A DNA stretch of 64,000 nucleotides from Vanilla planifolia (taxonomy: Eukaryota > Streptophyta > Magnoliopsida > Asparagales > Orchidaceae). Position numbers and translations under genes: made by a program. The DNA lies in NCBI GenBank assembly GCA_023846275.1, contig CM043872.1, forward strand, positions 28,448,670-28,512,669. Direction: 5' to 3'. The notes beneath the pieces were generated by a model. It made no database searches. It saw nothing but the letters and a program-made list of their open reading frames with translations, and had not been told where the DNA came from. The number at the start of each line of letters is the position of its first letter. Position 1 is the stretch's first letter. Below, one piece after another: positions 12,749-25,100 of the stretch.

Positions 12749-15700
12749 TTAATTCATGCATCAGATCAGATCATTGATGTAGCTTTTCCTGTTTCCTGTA
12801 TCTCCTTCCTTGGCATAACGATTCCTCTTCTTCTCAAAGCCTCATAGTGGTGCTTTTAGCTTGAATGACAACAGAAAGTTGTTGGCCTCCTTGAATTGAG
12901 GACTCACGGTGAAAGTCTCATTTATTAGGTCCTCCCTCAATGCACATAATCACATATTTCCAATGCCCCTGGCATTACACAAAACAAAACAAAAGATTCT
13001 AATAGATGACCAAAAACAACTGAAAAGGGTTCTGAAGAACTTCTTCAAAGTAAAAAGACAACTGTTACAATTTTCAATCTATGGAATTCTTCGTTTCTGC
13101 AATTTCACATAACCTCTTGTTTATCAATTCCATTGCACATTTGAGATTAGGATAGCGAAAAAAGAATTATGACATAACGAAACTAATAAGAAGCATTTTC
13201 GTAAACAGTAAAATCTTAGGAATATAAAACAATGAAAGGATTGCAGCAAAATACACATAGGTAACATGTGGTTCAATGTGTCGAAAAGCACGTTCATGGT
13301 TTCCTTGTTCACTTTCAAGAACACACACTAAAATCTACAAACAGTTTAGATTTGTATAATACAATTAAGAATATCATGTAATTATGATACTTTATTGAAT
13401 AGTCTAACACTATAATGAGTCGGTGTCTAATAAGGTAAGATGAGAACATATCAATTGTACAATATAATGAGGTAAGTGATAGAAAATAAATAGATTATAC
13501 AATAACATCATGAACATCGTACAGTGTGATGTAATGAGAATAATGAAATTAATATAATGAAAAGGATAGCATGGTGCAAATAAGAATATTGTATAAATAC
13601 AATCAATATGATTAATTGAGATGAAGAGAAATATCACGAATCATACAGTATGAAGTGAAGAATGATAAAATACGATAATACTAACAAAAAAGTTCTTAAA
13701 ACCTCAAACATTGAATGGCAAAGAAAATTGACATGAATAAGAGACCAATGGACGATAAACAATAAGATTTGAAAGACCAGGGAGATAAAGAAACATCCAT
13801 ATAAAAAGCAACAATTGGAAGAAGGAATGCAAAGTGATGCCAAATGAGTATACAAGAGAGGAAGGTCGACACTCAAAAAAAAAGTTTTGGGAGAAATTTT
13901 AAATAATGTTTCTTTAGCCAAGAGTATTGGAGAAAAACAGAGAGAGGACGTGCTACCAAGAGTAAGGAAGGGATCCGCGAGGTTTTGAGCAAGAATAGAA
14001 ACCAAATTGAGGGAGAGAAGTAATACTAACACTATAGTAGTACAATATCACCAAAGAAGAGAATAATGAAAGATAAAATTGCATAATCATGAAGTTTAAT
14101 TTGTGATGTGACTACTACATTTGAAAACAATATATGTATTTCTATGTATATATTTGATGTAATATTAATTACAAATCAGGAGATCTATAAAAAAATAATT
14201 TAAGAAAATCAATTTAAGGATGTTTGCTTCCATGTTTGTGTGATATGTTGTTATGTTGCCAGTTGTTAATTCTTTGTTTCAAATTTAAAGCATGATAGTA
14301 TTTGTTCATATGTTTTGTCACATTATGCTAATATAATGCTATTTGTGATAATAGTAAGAAAAATGCAAAAAGATAAGAATATCAAGAGAGATGCTATTAC
14401 GATGCCACTTGTGAAAATAATCACAAAAAAATACAAAAAAATAGAAACGGGAAAACAGAAAAAGAAAAATAAAATATTTAAAATTTAGTTAACAAAGAGT
14501 TAAGAAGATTTTATAAATTTGTATAAATATTAATTTTCTATAGTAATAATAATAATCTATAGTATTATGTTTCAAAGATGAGGCAAAGCATTATGGATAT
14601 TGTCTAAAGTGGCAATTGCCATTCTAGACTAACGTGATTAGAAGATGAATTGAAGAATCTATCAATTAATGCTATCCCAATATGGAATATGCATGATCTA
14701 TTTTGTTAAAAATGAAAGCCATTCCCCTAAACCAACTAATTAAAAAGAAAAATAAGAATAAGACAAAATAAAAGAATTAAGGAAATTACATATGATTGTT
14801 TATAAACTTAAACGACAAAATCTATTCTTTATCATATGTTTATCACATGCTTATGATATGTTTACTGTATGAGTTTGCCCTAACATACAACATAACTCAA
14901 ACATGGTTTGTTTTACATATATTTATATGCTTTTACTATTGATTCGCGACGATTGACATAACTTATTTTGGCCTAACACTTTCCAATCAAAATGAGGCTC
15001 ATTATGGGATTTTCCGAAAACAGTAAGAGATAGTATTATATTACTTGACATAGCAAATGCCTTTGTTTATTTATCAATTGTGTAGCTATTATGTCAATTC
15101 ATTTTGTTATAGTAGATTGTGTATCTAAAACTCTATATGACTATGATTGTCTAAAAAGATCATTTTAAGGATTAATCTTTCAAAGAAAACCTTAACTATT
15201 TTTCTTATCTTGTCAAAATAGGTTCCAAGTTTATGACGAGAATTCAAATTCATAGGTTATTTTAAAAAGTGATTTTATTACAAGGATTTTAATTTTTTTT
15301 CCATTATATTTAAAATGGTTTCAAGCAAAATATGATTTTCAAAACCAAAAGTATAAATAAAAATATTAGACAACATGCCATTGAACTTTGAAAGAGATTC
15401 ATTACAATGCCTTCCTCCTACCCTTAAAAGGATGACAATTTTGCTGTTGATGGTCAATCCATAAATAAGATTATTATCAACTATCAATCTCCTATACCAA
15501 AGCTTGATAATATGACAAAATGATCAGACTAATCATTTTTTCACAGATTGATTCAAAAATTGGTTATCACAAATTCTAGTGAGAGAAGACGAGCAAGAAG
15601 TAATCTTCAAGACAAAGGAGGGATTGCATGAATGTCTAATTATGTGATTGAAGTTCTTGAATCCACCAAGTACCTTCATGAAGGTCATAATGCATATCCT

Positions 15701-18238
15701 TCAATCATTTATTGAGGCCACAAAGTTAAGATTATCTATTTTCATAAGGTCTTTAAGGAAGCATGCAATGTCTCAGGAACTAAGATAAAAGAAAAGCTAA
15801 ACCAAGAGAGCCAAGCCATTTCATTCTATTGTTAGAAGTCAAATGAGGCTTGAATAGCATTTGAACTATAATCAAGAATTAAACATCGTGAAATCTTGTT
15901 ATACTATTGTAGCATCTGAGATCTAATAGCATAGGGAGTGAACACCAAGAGATGTCCTCAGAGAGAAATCATTCAATAATAAATGACACCTAATAGGTTG
16001 CTAGGTGAGAAGATGCATGAATGAATTATCTTATATTAAGTACTAAAAGATTGATTATAATGTTTATATAAGATGTCATAATCTTAAGATATTAAAATAT
16101 TTTTTAATGATAAAATCCACTTAGATAGGGATGAGGTAACCCAAGTAGACCATCTTTGACATAATGAAACCATGATGTACTTTTGCTATAAGAATAGTTA
16201 AAATCCTAAGATAAGAATTATAAAAAAATAGTTAACCTAGAAAATGAAATTTAGAAAGAATAAAACTTAGGATGCAAAATTGGGTTGAAAAGGTTTAGAA
16301 ATATATTTTAGATATATCTAAGACTTAGAGTATTAAAATTAGAAAGAATTGAACAATTTAGGTGGTGAGTATGAGTAGATATTCTAAAAGTAAAAACACA
16401 CAAATTACCTCACCAACTAATATTACTTGTTACTTGTTTTAAATGTAAAACGTATTGTAAAAACAGTAGATTGAAAATAGAAATTTCAAACTATAGTTGT
16501 TAAAATAGTCATATTATATTATACGATAATCTAATTATATAGTATGATAGGTGTATGAAAATATGAGGCTTAAAATAGAACAAAGAACATAATACAATAC
16601 ATAGTAGGAATACGAGCCAGACAATCGACATTAATGTACAATATGATAGACTATCTACATAGTATAATTAAAGCAAACAAGAAGATAGAAAAATATGAAA
16701 TAAACATACAATATGTTAATAAATAATGTACCATACGTCAGCGTGTGAAGGAAGAATAATTAAAATGAATAAACTGAGATGGAAACTAAAGTATGTTTAA
16801 AACAAACATATGATATGATAAAACACAAATCCCACAACTTTTGTTTCGAAGATTTAAGCTTTGTTATAAACAAGAGCAAGAACAAGTTCTAACAAAATAG
16901 AAAATCCATCATATGCATTATTTAAAAACCAAAATCCTCATCATAAAATTCAATCATAACTTTCCCATCTTCCATTTCATCTTTACAAGAAAAAGTTAAA
17001 GCCAACTTGAAAATAGACGAACATTTAGTTGGAAGATCGTAAAATAAAACCCACCAAAAAAAAGACAAAACCCTTGAGATGGCCGCAAAATAAACCTTTC
17101 ATCAACAATTATACCACTTGTCACTCAAGGCACCACAAACTTATGACAATTTTAGAACAATTCCAAACTAAGAAAATAAAACAAAACATTTATGAAAGAA
17201 AACATATAAAATTTATGTGGAAAAACAAACTCGAGAAAACCACCACAAAATTCCAAAAGATGCTTACTTGCAATTTAGAAGAGATTGAAAACTACTCAAA
17301 CAATCGTTCTGTTATAACAATTGTGACAATCACACATAGTAGCCCTCATTGAGAATGAAAAAAAGACTACGGTTTTATTTCATAAACGCTTCTTCACTTA
17401 GTCCATACATGTACATCCTTTTACATGTGCTCGCTTCCAAAGATGATCTGTTCACAAACCGTTAACTACCATGTTGTGCCATGCTACGGTTTGAATCATG
17501 ACCACTTGTCAGATCATGTATATAGAAACCTCATTTAAATTATAGAATAACACAACCAGTCAGTGACCATCCATACACAAATTTTACGTATTTTAGGAGA
17601 GCCCGTTATGTTGTCCTGTACTTACCATGTTAATAAAACTGCAGTACGGCGTTGTATCCATAAATTACAGAAAAACAACTGTACTAACAGTGCCCCGTTC
17701 ATTGTATAAATCCATATAATCATATTAGGCTTCATACTTCTACAACTAGAACACCATTGTTTCATCAATGCCATTAGAATCGGTGATTGCTAAGCAAAGT
17801 AACCGAAGAAGAAATTTATGCTCGTGAAACAAAAATTAAACATTGAAACTATTACGGGAAAAAATTATGCAAAGCTGTCAGTATTGCCCACAGAATCTAA
17901 TGATGAACGTAGGCTTGGCTTCAGGACAAACATAGAAACCTCCATTCACCCTTGCCTCCCACTTTGGTTGAATTAGCTTCTTCTCCTGGGTACCAAATGG
18001 AGGCATGTAAGAACCTTAAAAGGAGAAAGTATATCGAAGAAAGGATACATCTTAAAATCTTTCTCTTACCTGAATCTCTTACTCTTTCGCAAGCCCTGTT
18101 GAAAATGAGCATGCAATTCTCGCTGTCCTTCCATTTCGCTTCTAACTCTTCTTTCTTCTGAAGAGCCCACAGTTCTTCCCTCCATCGCTTCTTCTAAACG
18201 GAATCAGGAATCACCATCATAGGTCCAGCCTTGGCCAC
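12749..18238 (-). pseudogene. RPL7: RPL7 (60S ribosomal protein L7, uL30) pseudogene, copy A
   Basis: Read from 18238 downward, this is a gene-structured copy of cytosolic ribosomal protein L7. The start ATG has become GTG and exon 1 has a stop where copy B has a Leu codon, before KKRWREELWALQKKEE. Exon 2 (about 17985-17888) reads QEKKLIQPKWEARV then FYVCPEAKP. Exon 4, from about 13334, carries FLKVNKETMN, with a frameshift at its start and another after that motif. The last exon (from about 12970) retains [12 protein letters not shown] then a stop, and finally a GNRKSYINDLI-like tail with a stop. Exon 3 (INAMHPKT in copy B) was not found. Introns were kept, so this is a decayed duplicated gene, not a retro-copy. 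The frame is broken in at least five places, so no ribosomal protein can be made. Confidence 0.85.
15400..15760 (+). mobile_element. Ty3/gypsy reverse-transcriptase fragment
   Basis: Plus-strand reading gives, with frame changes, DNFAVDGQSINKIIINYQ then SPIPKLDNM, FSQIDSKIGYHKF, VREDEQEVIFKTKEGLHE and PPSTFMKVIMHILQSFIE. These line up in order with the standard gypsy RT blocks (CVDYRAINKITIK / PIPRLDDML / FSKIDLKSGYHQI / EGDEWKTAFKTKDGLYEW / NAPSTFMRVMN). Stops and frameshifts show it is dead. It lies within an intron of RPL7 copy A on the opposite strand. LTRs were not identified. Confidence 0.8.
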
Positions 18239-18479
18239 CCTAGCAACTTCTCGGTGAAACTGAAGAAAGCTTAAAATTTGGCAAGAATGATGTGGAATGG
18301 ACTAATAGCTCAAGAGAAAAGACGACACTTGTGTCACGTTTGGACGTGGAAGAGAAGCCGAGGGAGAGGTGGAGGCGGCTCACGGGATTACAGAATTTTT
18401 CGCTCGCTGCAAGGTGGACATCCAACGGTGAATAATTCCTATTGGTCATTATGTGAGACATGAACTGTTAAATAATGCG

Positions 18480-19180
18480 ATGGCATGATATATAACTTTT
18501 AAAATATTTTTTTCGAAACAGCGACAAACTTAAAACCCTCTTACATAACTTAAAAAAACGTATCAAAAATATTTTGGGAACTTACTTAAAGTTAGAAATA
18601 AAAACATCAGTGTTTTATAAAATTTTGATGATTTAAAATTAAATTAAAAATTCTTTTCCTGAACAAACACCCAACATACCAATTTATCACTGAGAATCAT
18701 TATTGAAAATTGTTGAAATTTTGTGATTCAATTATTTTTGTTTTTATTTAATCAAAATCTTTACCCACAAAAGAATTTTTGTGAACCAAATCATGCTTTT
18801 AAGTAGGATAAATTAGTTGGTAGATCTCTCATATAAAACTCAACAATATCACATGAATTTATTAGGATATAAATAAAATTTGTCACACATTAGATATTAA
18901 ATTGTATGTTATTATGTTGATATATCATTAAAGATCATTATATTCACTAACCCATATTTTTTAGCTCACATAATACCACTTGTTATGCAGCTCAACTCAA
19001 GGTATGAAAATATAACATGATTTCATAAAAACCTAATAAATTTATCAAAGTCTAGATAAGCAACAACTATACTAATTGCTTTGTATAAATCATAACATAT
19101 GAAATGATCATAAAATATACAAATGATATAACATACTTAAAAATTAAAAATACATCTAAAAAATAAAAAAGATTAACTTA
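18480..19180. other. AT-rich spacer between the two RPL7-containing blocks
   Basis: This interval separates the 5' flank of copy A from the 3' flank of copy B. No exon or transposon signal is visible. Confidence 0.5.
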
Positions 19181-20680
19181 AATATCGAAATTTTAAGACA
19201 TTGTTATTCATTGGGAGTTGAGTGCAAAAAAATTTCATGTAACCATGCTCAGCTGGTTTGAAATTACATAAACTTTGAAGTCAAAGAACTAGAAATCATG
19301 CAAAGCAATAAAACAACATACTAATTTAAGACATTTGCAAGTCCTTAACTATAAGCAAATCAAATTAAACTTATACAAAAACAATTTCAGTGTTTGAAAG
19401 GCACAATTTCGTTCCCTCCAGCCTAATTCATCCGTCGGATCAGCTCATTGATGTAGTTCTCCCCGCATCTCCTCCCTCAACATAGTGATTCCTCTTCTTT
19501 TTAAGGCCTCCGAGTGGTGCTTTTAGCTTGAATGGCCATAGAAAGTTGTTGGCCTCCTTGAAGTGAGGACCAACGGCGAAAATCTCATGTATGAGGTCCT
19601 CCATGCAGATGATCCCATGCTTTCCAATGCCCTGGAATTCGACAATAAGACGCATGTTATTAGTAGATGACCAATAGCAACTGATAATGGCTCTGAAGAA
19701 CTTCTTCAAAGGAAAGTGACCTGCTAAATGATAGAATTCCCAGTCAAAGGAATTCTTTGTTTCTGCAATTTCCATAACCTCTCTTGTATATCAATTCCCT
19801 TACGCTCTTGAGATTAGGATAATTGAAGAAGTATTATAACATGAAAAAAATAATAATCGCTTTGATAAACACTAAAAACTTGGGGGGATAAAACCAAGAA
19901 ATGATCACAGTAAAAGACCCATAGGTAACATACGGCTCCAAGCATGTTCATGGTTGCCTTATTCACTTTTAGGAACACGCCATTGAAATCTGCAAACATT
20001 TTAGCTTCGTAAGAAAGATAAACATTAAAAAAAGAAGTTGAAGAATTTATGGAAAAACCTGTCTCAGACGCAAAAGTTGCAAAATATTCCTCGTCTTCGG
20101 ATGCATTGCATTGATACTACATATCATGACTCACAAGAATGAGATTAAAGCTTCAAGATGCAACGTAATATGTACACAGGAATATAAAAGCTTCACGCAA
20201 ATCTTGGGGAGACGATGATCTCAAAAAATTGAAAAAGCCCAGGCCCAATATCTTTTTAACAATATCAGCTAAATCGTTGGCTTATGATGTTTGCCTGAGA
20301 TTTTCTGGGGTGCCTTATATATTACTTGTCTTTGCTTTGTCCCAAGGATACGAAACTTTTTCCTGAGTTCTCCATAACAGACGTCATCTAACTTTGCTCT
20401 CCAACCTCTTTCCTTTTCGTTGTTGCACTAGCTTGTTAATGGTTTCTGTTGCTTTGTTCATGGCTTCAGCAATCTCCATGCTCGTCAGCAATTGCTAAGG
20501 TGCACTCACGTTTTACATGGTATCAGATGGTCACATTCCACAATAAAGCATTTTCTTCCCCTATACCTTAACTGGTTCCATTATTCAAACTATTGACTTA
20601 AATCTTTTCTCATACAACGCGGTAAACCAATGCGACCTGCACCCTCTAGTACGGCCATTCCTTCACATGCTTCTGTTCAG

Positions 20681-20728
20681 CAACATATCTCAAGGTTTAT
20701 GTTACAACATATCTCAAGGTTTATGTTA
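20681..20728. repeat. perfect tandem repeat, 2 x 24 bp
   Basis: A 24-bp unit beginning CAACATATCTCAAGG occurs twice in immediate succession, starting at 20681 and 20705. The identity suggests a recent slippage or repair event inside the retrotransposon region. Confidence 0.9.
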
Positions 20729-20790
20729 TAAGGTTATCCAAAAAGCCAAATGCTCATGCCCCCACCAAAAAACCATTCTTGCATCAATTC

Positions 20791-21160
20791 ATGGTCCTAT
20801 GACTTTTGAACCATATTTCACTCAAGCCAATGGAAAATAGGTAAATACAATGCATGAGGAATAATACACTCATGATTAATAATACCTGTGTGCTTGTTTC
20901 ATGGTCCAATGACTGTTGAACCATATTTCACTCAAGCCAATACAAAATAGGTAAATACAATGCATGAGGAATAATGCACTCATGATTAATAACACCTGTG
21001 TGCTTGTTTCGTGTAGGGTTGGCTCTTACTAGATATTCAATTAAATCACCCACTAAATACACATGAGGAATAATGCACTCGTGATTAATAACACCCGTGT
21101 GCTTGCTTCGTGTATGGTTGGCTCTTATTTGATCTTCAACTCAAATCACCCACCAAATGT
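20791..21160. repeat. overlapping tandem repeats with 110-bp and 99-bp periods
   Basis: A 110-bp unit beginning ATGGTCC occurs at 20791 and 20901. Its distal half (CATGAGGAATAATGCACTC) also starts a second repeat at 20963 and 21062, with a 99-bp period that includes a GGTTGGCTCTTA segment. The two duplications share sequence, so one occurred on top of the other. Divergence between copies is low. Confidence 0.9.
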
Positions 21161-21426
21161 TTCAAGTGAAAGATATAAGACCTATTTGCTTACACGTGTC
21201 CCTATAATCAAATGACCAACACACTACAATTAGAATCATCTTGCCAACTGGTGTAACTTGCAATAGGCACTAACGCAAATAGATGATCATAATGTTTTGC
21301 AATAGATTTCTTAATAAAACAATGTTTACGGAACAAACTCTTGGATTGATTAACAAACGTTTTCCTGTTGCCTCAACAAGCAATCTACATCTTCAAACAA
21401 GATTCTTAAGTGTGGTAACAAAGATT

Positions 21427-21483
21427 GGAGCCGTATGTTACCATGAACATGCTTGGAGCCGTATGTTGATAAACACTAAAAAC
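21427..21483. other. mosaic built from two segments of RPL7 copy B, one inverted and one direct
   Basis: Positions 21427-21442 match the reverse complement of 19924-19939. Positions 21441-21467 match the reverse complement of 19927-19953, in exon 4 of copy B. Positions 21468-21483 (GATAAACACTAAAAAC) match 19864-19879 directly. The exon piece shares copy B's own deletion after ATGAACATGCTT, so it was copied from B after that deletion. Confidence 0.85.
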
Positions 21484-22030
21484 AAGATTCTTTGGTTTAG
21501 GTCCCTCATGCATATGTCTATGCCTCCGCATGGAGCGCTCAACCAGTGCATTGCGACGCATACTCCGATACACTAGCAATGAATATTTACACGAAACCCA
21601 TCTTACAGCTATGCTACTTTGGTGCTACTTGTCGATTTATATCATTTTGTTTCCTCCCTTGTTTTTTTTCATCTATTCTAAATTTAGTGATTTTGTAAAT
21701 GATCTTCTGATTAAGTAATCTACTAGTCTAACAATGTCATAGGTCATGGTGAGTGTTACAATCCTAAAAAGTTACACATGAACTTCCTCAAGTAATGACA
21801 AGCTCTTCCAAAACTCAATCCTTTGTCATGGTATCAATCTCGGGCAATCTCATACAACCCTTGCTTTTGTTTCATTGATCTTGAATTCTTAATTTCCTTG
21901 AATCTCAAATAAGTTAAGGTGGATAGCCATAACTCATGTCTTCGAATCTAAGTTCAATTGATATTATTGAAGCATTTCCAAGACTTACTGCACATGCTTC
22001 ATATGATCGGTGATGTTGCCACAATAAATT

Positions 22031-22182
22031 AGAATGCCATCCATGCACATGGTGACAGATGTGTCAATCTAAGGTTGTATAATATGTCTATCAATCTCAT
22101 AAAGATAGAATGTCATCCATGCACATGGTGACAGATGTGTCAATCTAGGGTTGTATAATATGTCTATCAATCTCATAAAGAT
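22031..22182. repeat. tandem duplication, 2 x 76 bp, over the RT active-site region
   Basis: A 76-bp unit beginning AGAATGYCATCCATGCACAT is present at 22031 and 22107 with only a few differences. On the minus strand it carries the reverse-transcriptase MDGI (YxDD-like) segment, so the motif occurs twice in this dead element. Confidence 0.9.
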
Positions 22183-25100
22183 GGAAAAATAGAGTTCAAA
22201 TGACATTACAAGTCATTCATAAATTCTTGTAGAGTTTTAAAAACAATATTAGTGTATCCTATTCATCGATTCAAGCTTGGTGGTATCTTAACTTCAATTA
22301 AGGTTAATAAAATGTATACATTCTTCAATTGGTTCAAGATATCATTGATATTAGAAGTGTACATCTATTCTTTAAAATAATTGTATTGAAAACGCAATGA
22401 TCAATACACATATGCCACCCCCATTCCTCTTTTGCAACATCAGCACGGGTGATACATATGATGAATTACCAAGTTTTAAGGATTTTGTCCCAAACAACTC
22501 ATGTTTTTTTATTTCCTCAACGTCTACTACGAAGTGTGACTTTTGACAAAAGTCTATCTAATACGAGAGTAATCTCATGTTCAACATTTCATATCAAGAA
22601 TGGTTCACAAGGTTCTTTAAATAGAGTGAAAAATTTATCAACAAATGCTTTCAACTTGTCTCTTACTGCACCCAATAGTCGGATGCCTCGTCTATTTGAT
22701 TTCTTAAGTGGTACTGCAAATAACATGCTACTTTGCAATGCATTTAAAAACCTTTTTATTTATTTGATGGGTACAAGTTCAAAGATTTAAGTCCTCAATC
22801 TCAAAAACAAGTACTTTTTCCCATCTTTTGTCAACTAATACCACCACGCTCGAAAATAAAATAAAGCATCCCAAGTATACTTTGACATATATCAACAGGA
22901 ACAAGTTCGCATATGACCTCATCGACATATTCTTGGTAATAGCAAATTTCACCCAACATTATCAATTAATCTTCATCTCAGTGCCTTCCTATAAACATCT
23001 AATGGTGGATAAGCAGTGCTTGTGAATCCTAACCATTGCACAAGGCTAGTCAAGATAAGATCATTTTGACTATTATTGTTAATGATTACTTTTACTAGCT
23101 CCTATCTCTACTTATCTTAAGATTCTTTAACTACCAATGTCAATCATTATTCCTACTAGCTCCTTCTTCACAATAAATGAGAAGAAAATAATCCCTCTCG
23201 AGCTCTTGCTTTGTCTTGTAAAAAAACAGTTTTAACTGACTTCACTAATAACGCAAGACTCGGATTAACAAAACCTCAAGCATCAAACTCAAGTTGATAA
23301 TGGCCAGCACTCTATTGCTTTGATCCCTAATCTTCTTTTTGGTGTATGCTCTACATGCAACCTCCAACACTTCTTATCTATATGACCGCTGATCTAGCAA
23401 TGATTACAATGATTTTTCAATTCCCACTTAGATGTTCTTTAAGCTGGATCTTTTTACAATGATTATTCAAGCTCCAAATAGAGGTACTTGGAGCTAGACC
23501 TTTCCCAGACAACTGCTACTATCAACAAATTTGTTCTTCTCCCACTCCTTAGTAGTCCTTTAAGGCTTGAGAATCACCACATGTTTTTCTTACCTTTTTT
23601 ATCTTCTTTTGTATCATCATAATATGAGATACCATGACTAAGAGTTAGGAACAGAAAAAATCCCAATTCAATTATAATGGGATAATAAAAACTCACATGT
23701 GCTTCAACATCATTGAAACGTCATTTACGAGTACTCCCATGTGTCACAGCTTATTGACCAAACATAGTGTTATATTTTGCACTAATATCTTGTCGATGTC
23801 AGAACTTGTGCAATTTTTGCCATCTCTTTATAATATACCCCATCAGGTAAAATTCTAAGCAAATTATTTACTTGAAGTTATTAGACCACACCTCTTAGAT
23901 AGTGTCTTCTTAAATGTTCATTCCACTATACTAGTATATCTCTTGTATGCTTCAATTTGCCAAATAAAACATTCTCACTCAAACAATAACCTTAAAAAAA
24001 AAATCTCAAATTGGTCAATCCAAATATCCAATCCCTCAACATTGACAACTATATTATATGTCAATAGATTAACCTCAATGTTAAAGGCCTTTATCAACCT
24101 TCAAATTATGAGCATTCAAAACCATTTCTTATCGAATTCATCCTCTTTGTCATCCTCCACCAAGTATAGTTAGGAACTTTTGAGATATATTTGAAGTTCA
24201 AGATTAACTCCCTCTTGGTTTCATTCATCAAATATTATCATTGTAAGGTAGAAGACTATTTTATGATGATCTCCACAAAGACTTGAACAATTTGGATCAA
24301 TTGGGGAATCTATTATTCCGACATATTGCTTGAATCTCCACATGATATAGTTTCTTCCCTTGTTTGATTCTCTTCCTTCAATTAGTAAAGGTTTTGTGGA
24401 TTCTTCTCCTCTTTAGATCTCTAAGTCTCAACCAAACATGTTCACCAAGTACTCTAATATTAGATAATCTAACCAAAGCCCTTTGTTGCTCACACATAGA
24501 GTGATGCTTTGGATATTTTGTAGGATCCTTATGCTTGAATTGAGAATCTTAAGAAGAAGAGAGATTTAATGACAAAAGCACACAATGGAACAATAATAAT
24601 CATTGACAAAGTTCTTTGTCTTTATTGCTATGTTATTAGATGATAATTCTCTCAACATCTATATAATAATATATTCTAACAGGTTTTATGTTACAATCCC
24701 TAGGAGTTTAAAAAATTTTACATAGTTCTTAACCATTTATTAAAACTACCAAGATAGTGGTACATAATTTGAAAAGTGGTGCTCTACTCTCTTGCTTTAT
24801 GATGGCATATATTCCTTGCCTTATCATGACCTTCCTCTCTATAGGTCCATGATTTTATCAAGATCTTCCTCTTATACTCAAAGGGTCCTTGAGTTGGGAA
24901 CTTCTTTCAAAAGGCTTCTCAAACTTTGTCTTAACTCGAGACACTTCGAGTAGGACTTAGCTCAACTTCTTCAACACTCCACTCATTCTCAAAACAATAA
25001 TGATTGAGTTGGTCAATTTCTCCTTGACACTTCCATACTTTTTAGCTCAACTAGTTCTCCTTCTACAAGATTTTTTATCCAAGTGGATCTCAGTACCTTC

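Larger units (their letters stand above)
20150..24950 (-). mobile_element. degenerate Ty3/gypsy retrotransposon in intron 2 of RPL7 copy B
   Basis: Domains appear in gypsy order on the minus strand. A gag-type zinc knuckle lies at 23408-23355: CNHC, stop, ISGHIDKKC, i.e. CX2CX4HX4C with one stop. The pre-RT segment (about 22790-22450) holds a HEITLVLD block. RT follows with WHMCIDHCVFNT, then KNRCTLLISMI, and then MCMDGILIYCGNITDHMKHV near 22060, matching YLDDILIYSKTxEEHxxHV. Stops and shifts are frequent, so the element is inactive. The outer limits given are approximate; LTRs and target-site duplications were not found. RNase H and integrase were not confidently recognised. Confidence 0.78.

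Noticed and set aside
13410-14032. two minus-strand ORFs of 75 and 132 codons with hydrophobic translations
   Set aside because: Purine-rich plus-strand DNA forces Leu/Phe/Ser-rich frames on the other strand. No family resemblance, and they lie inside an intron of RPL7 copy A.
17029-17352. 107-codon plus-strand ORF rich in Lys and Asn
   Set aside because: It lies in the 3' flank of RPL7 exon 2 of copy A in AT-rich DNA. The composition is what a chance frame gives, and no motif or splice structure supports it.
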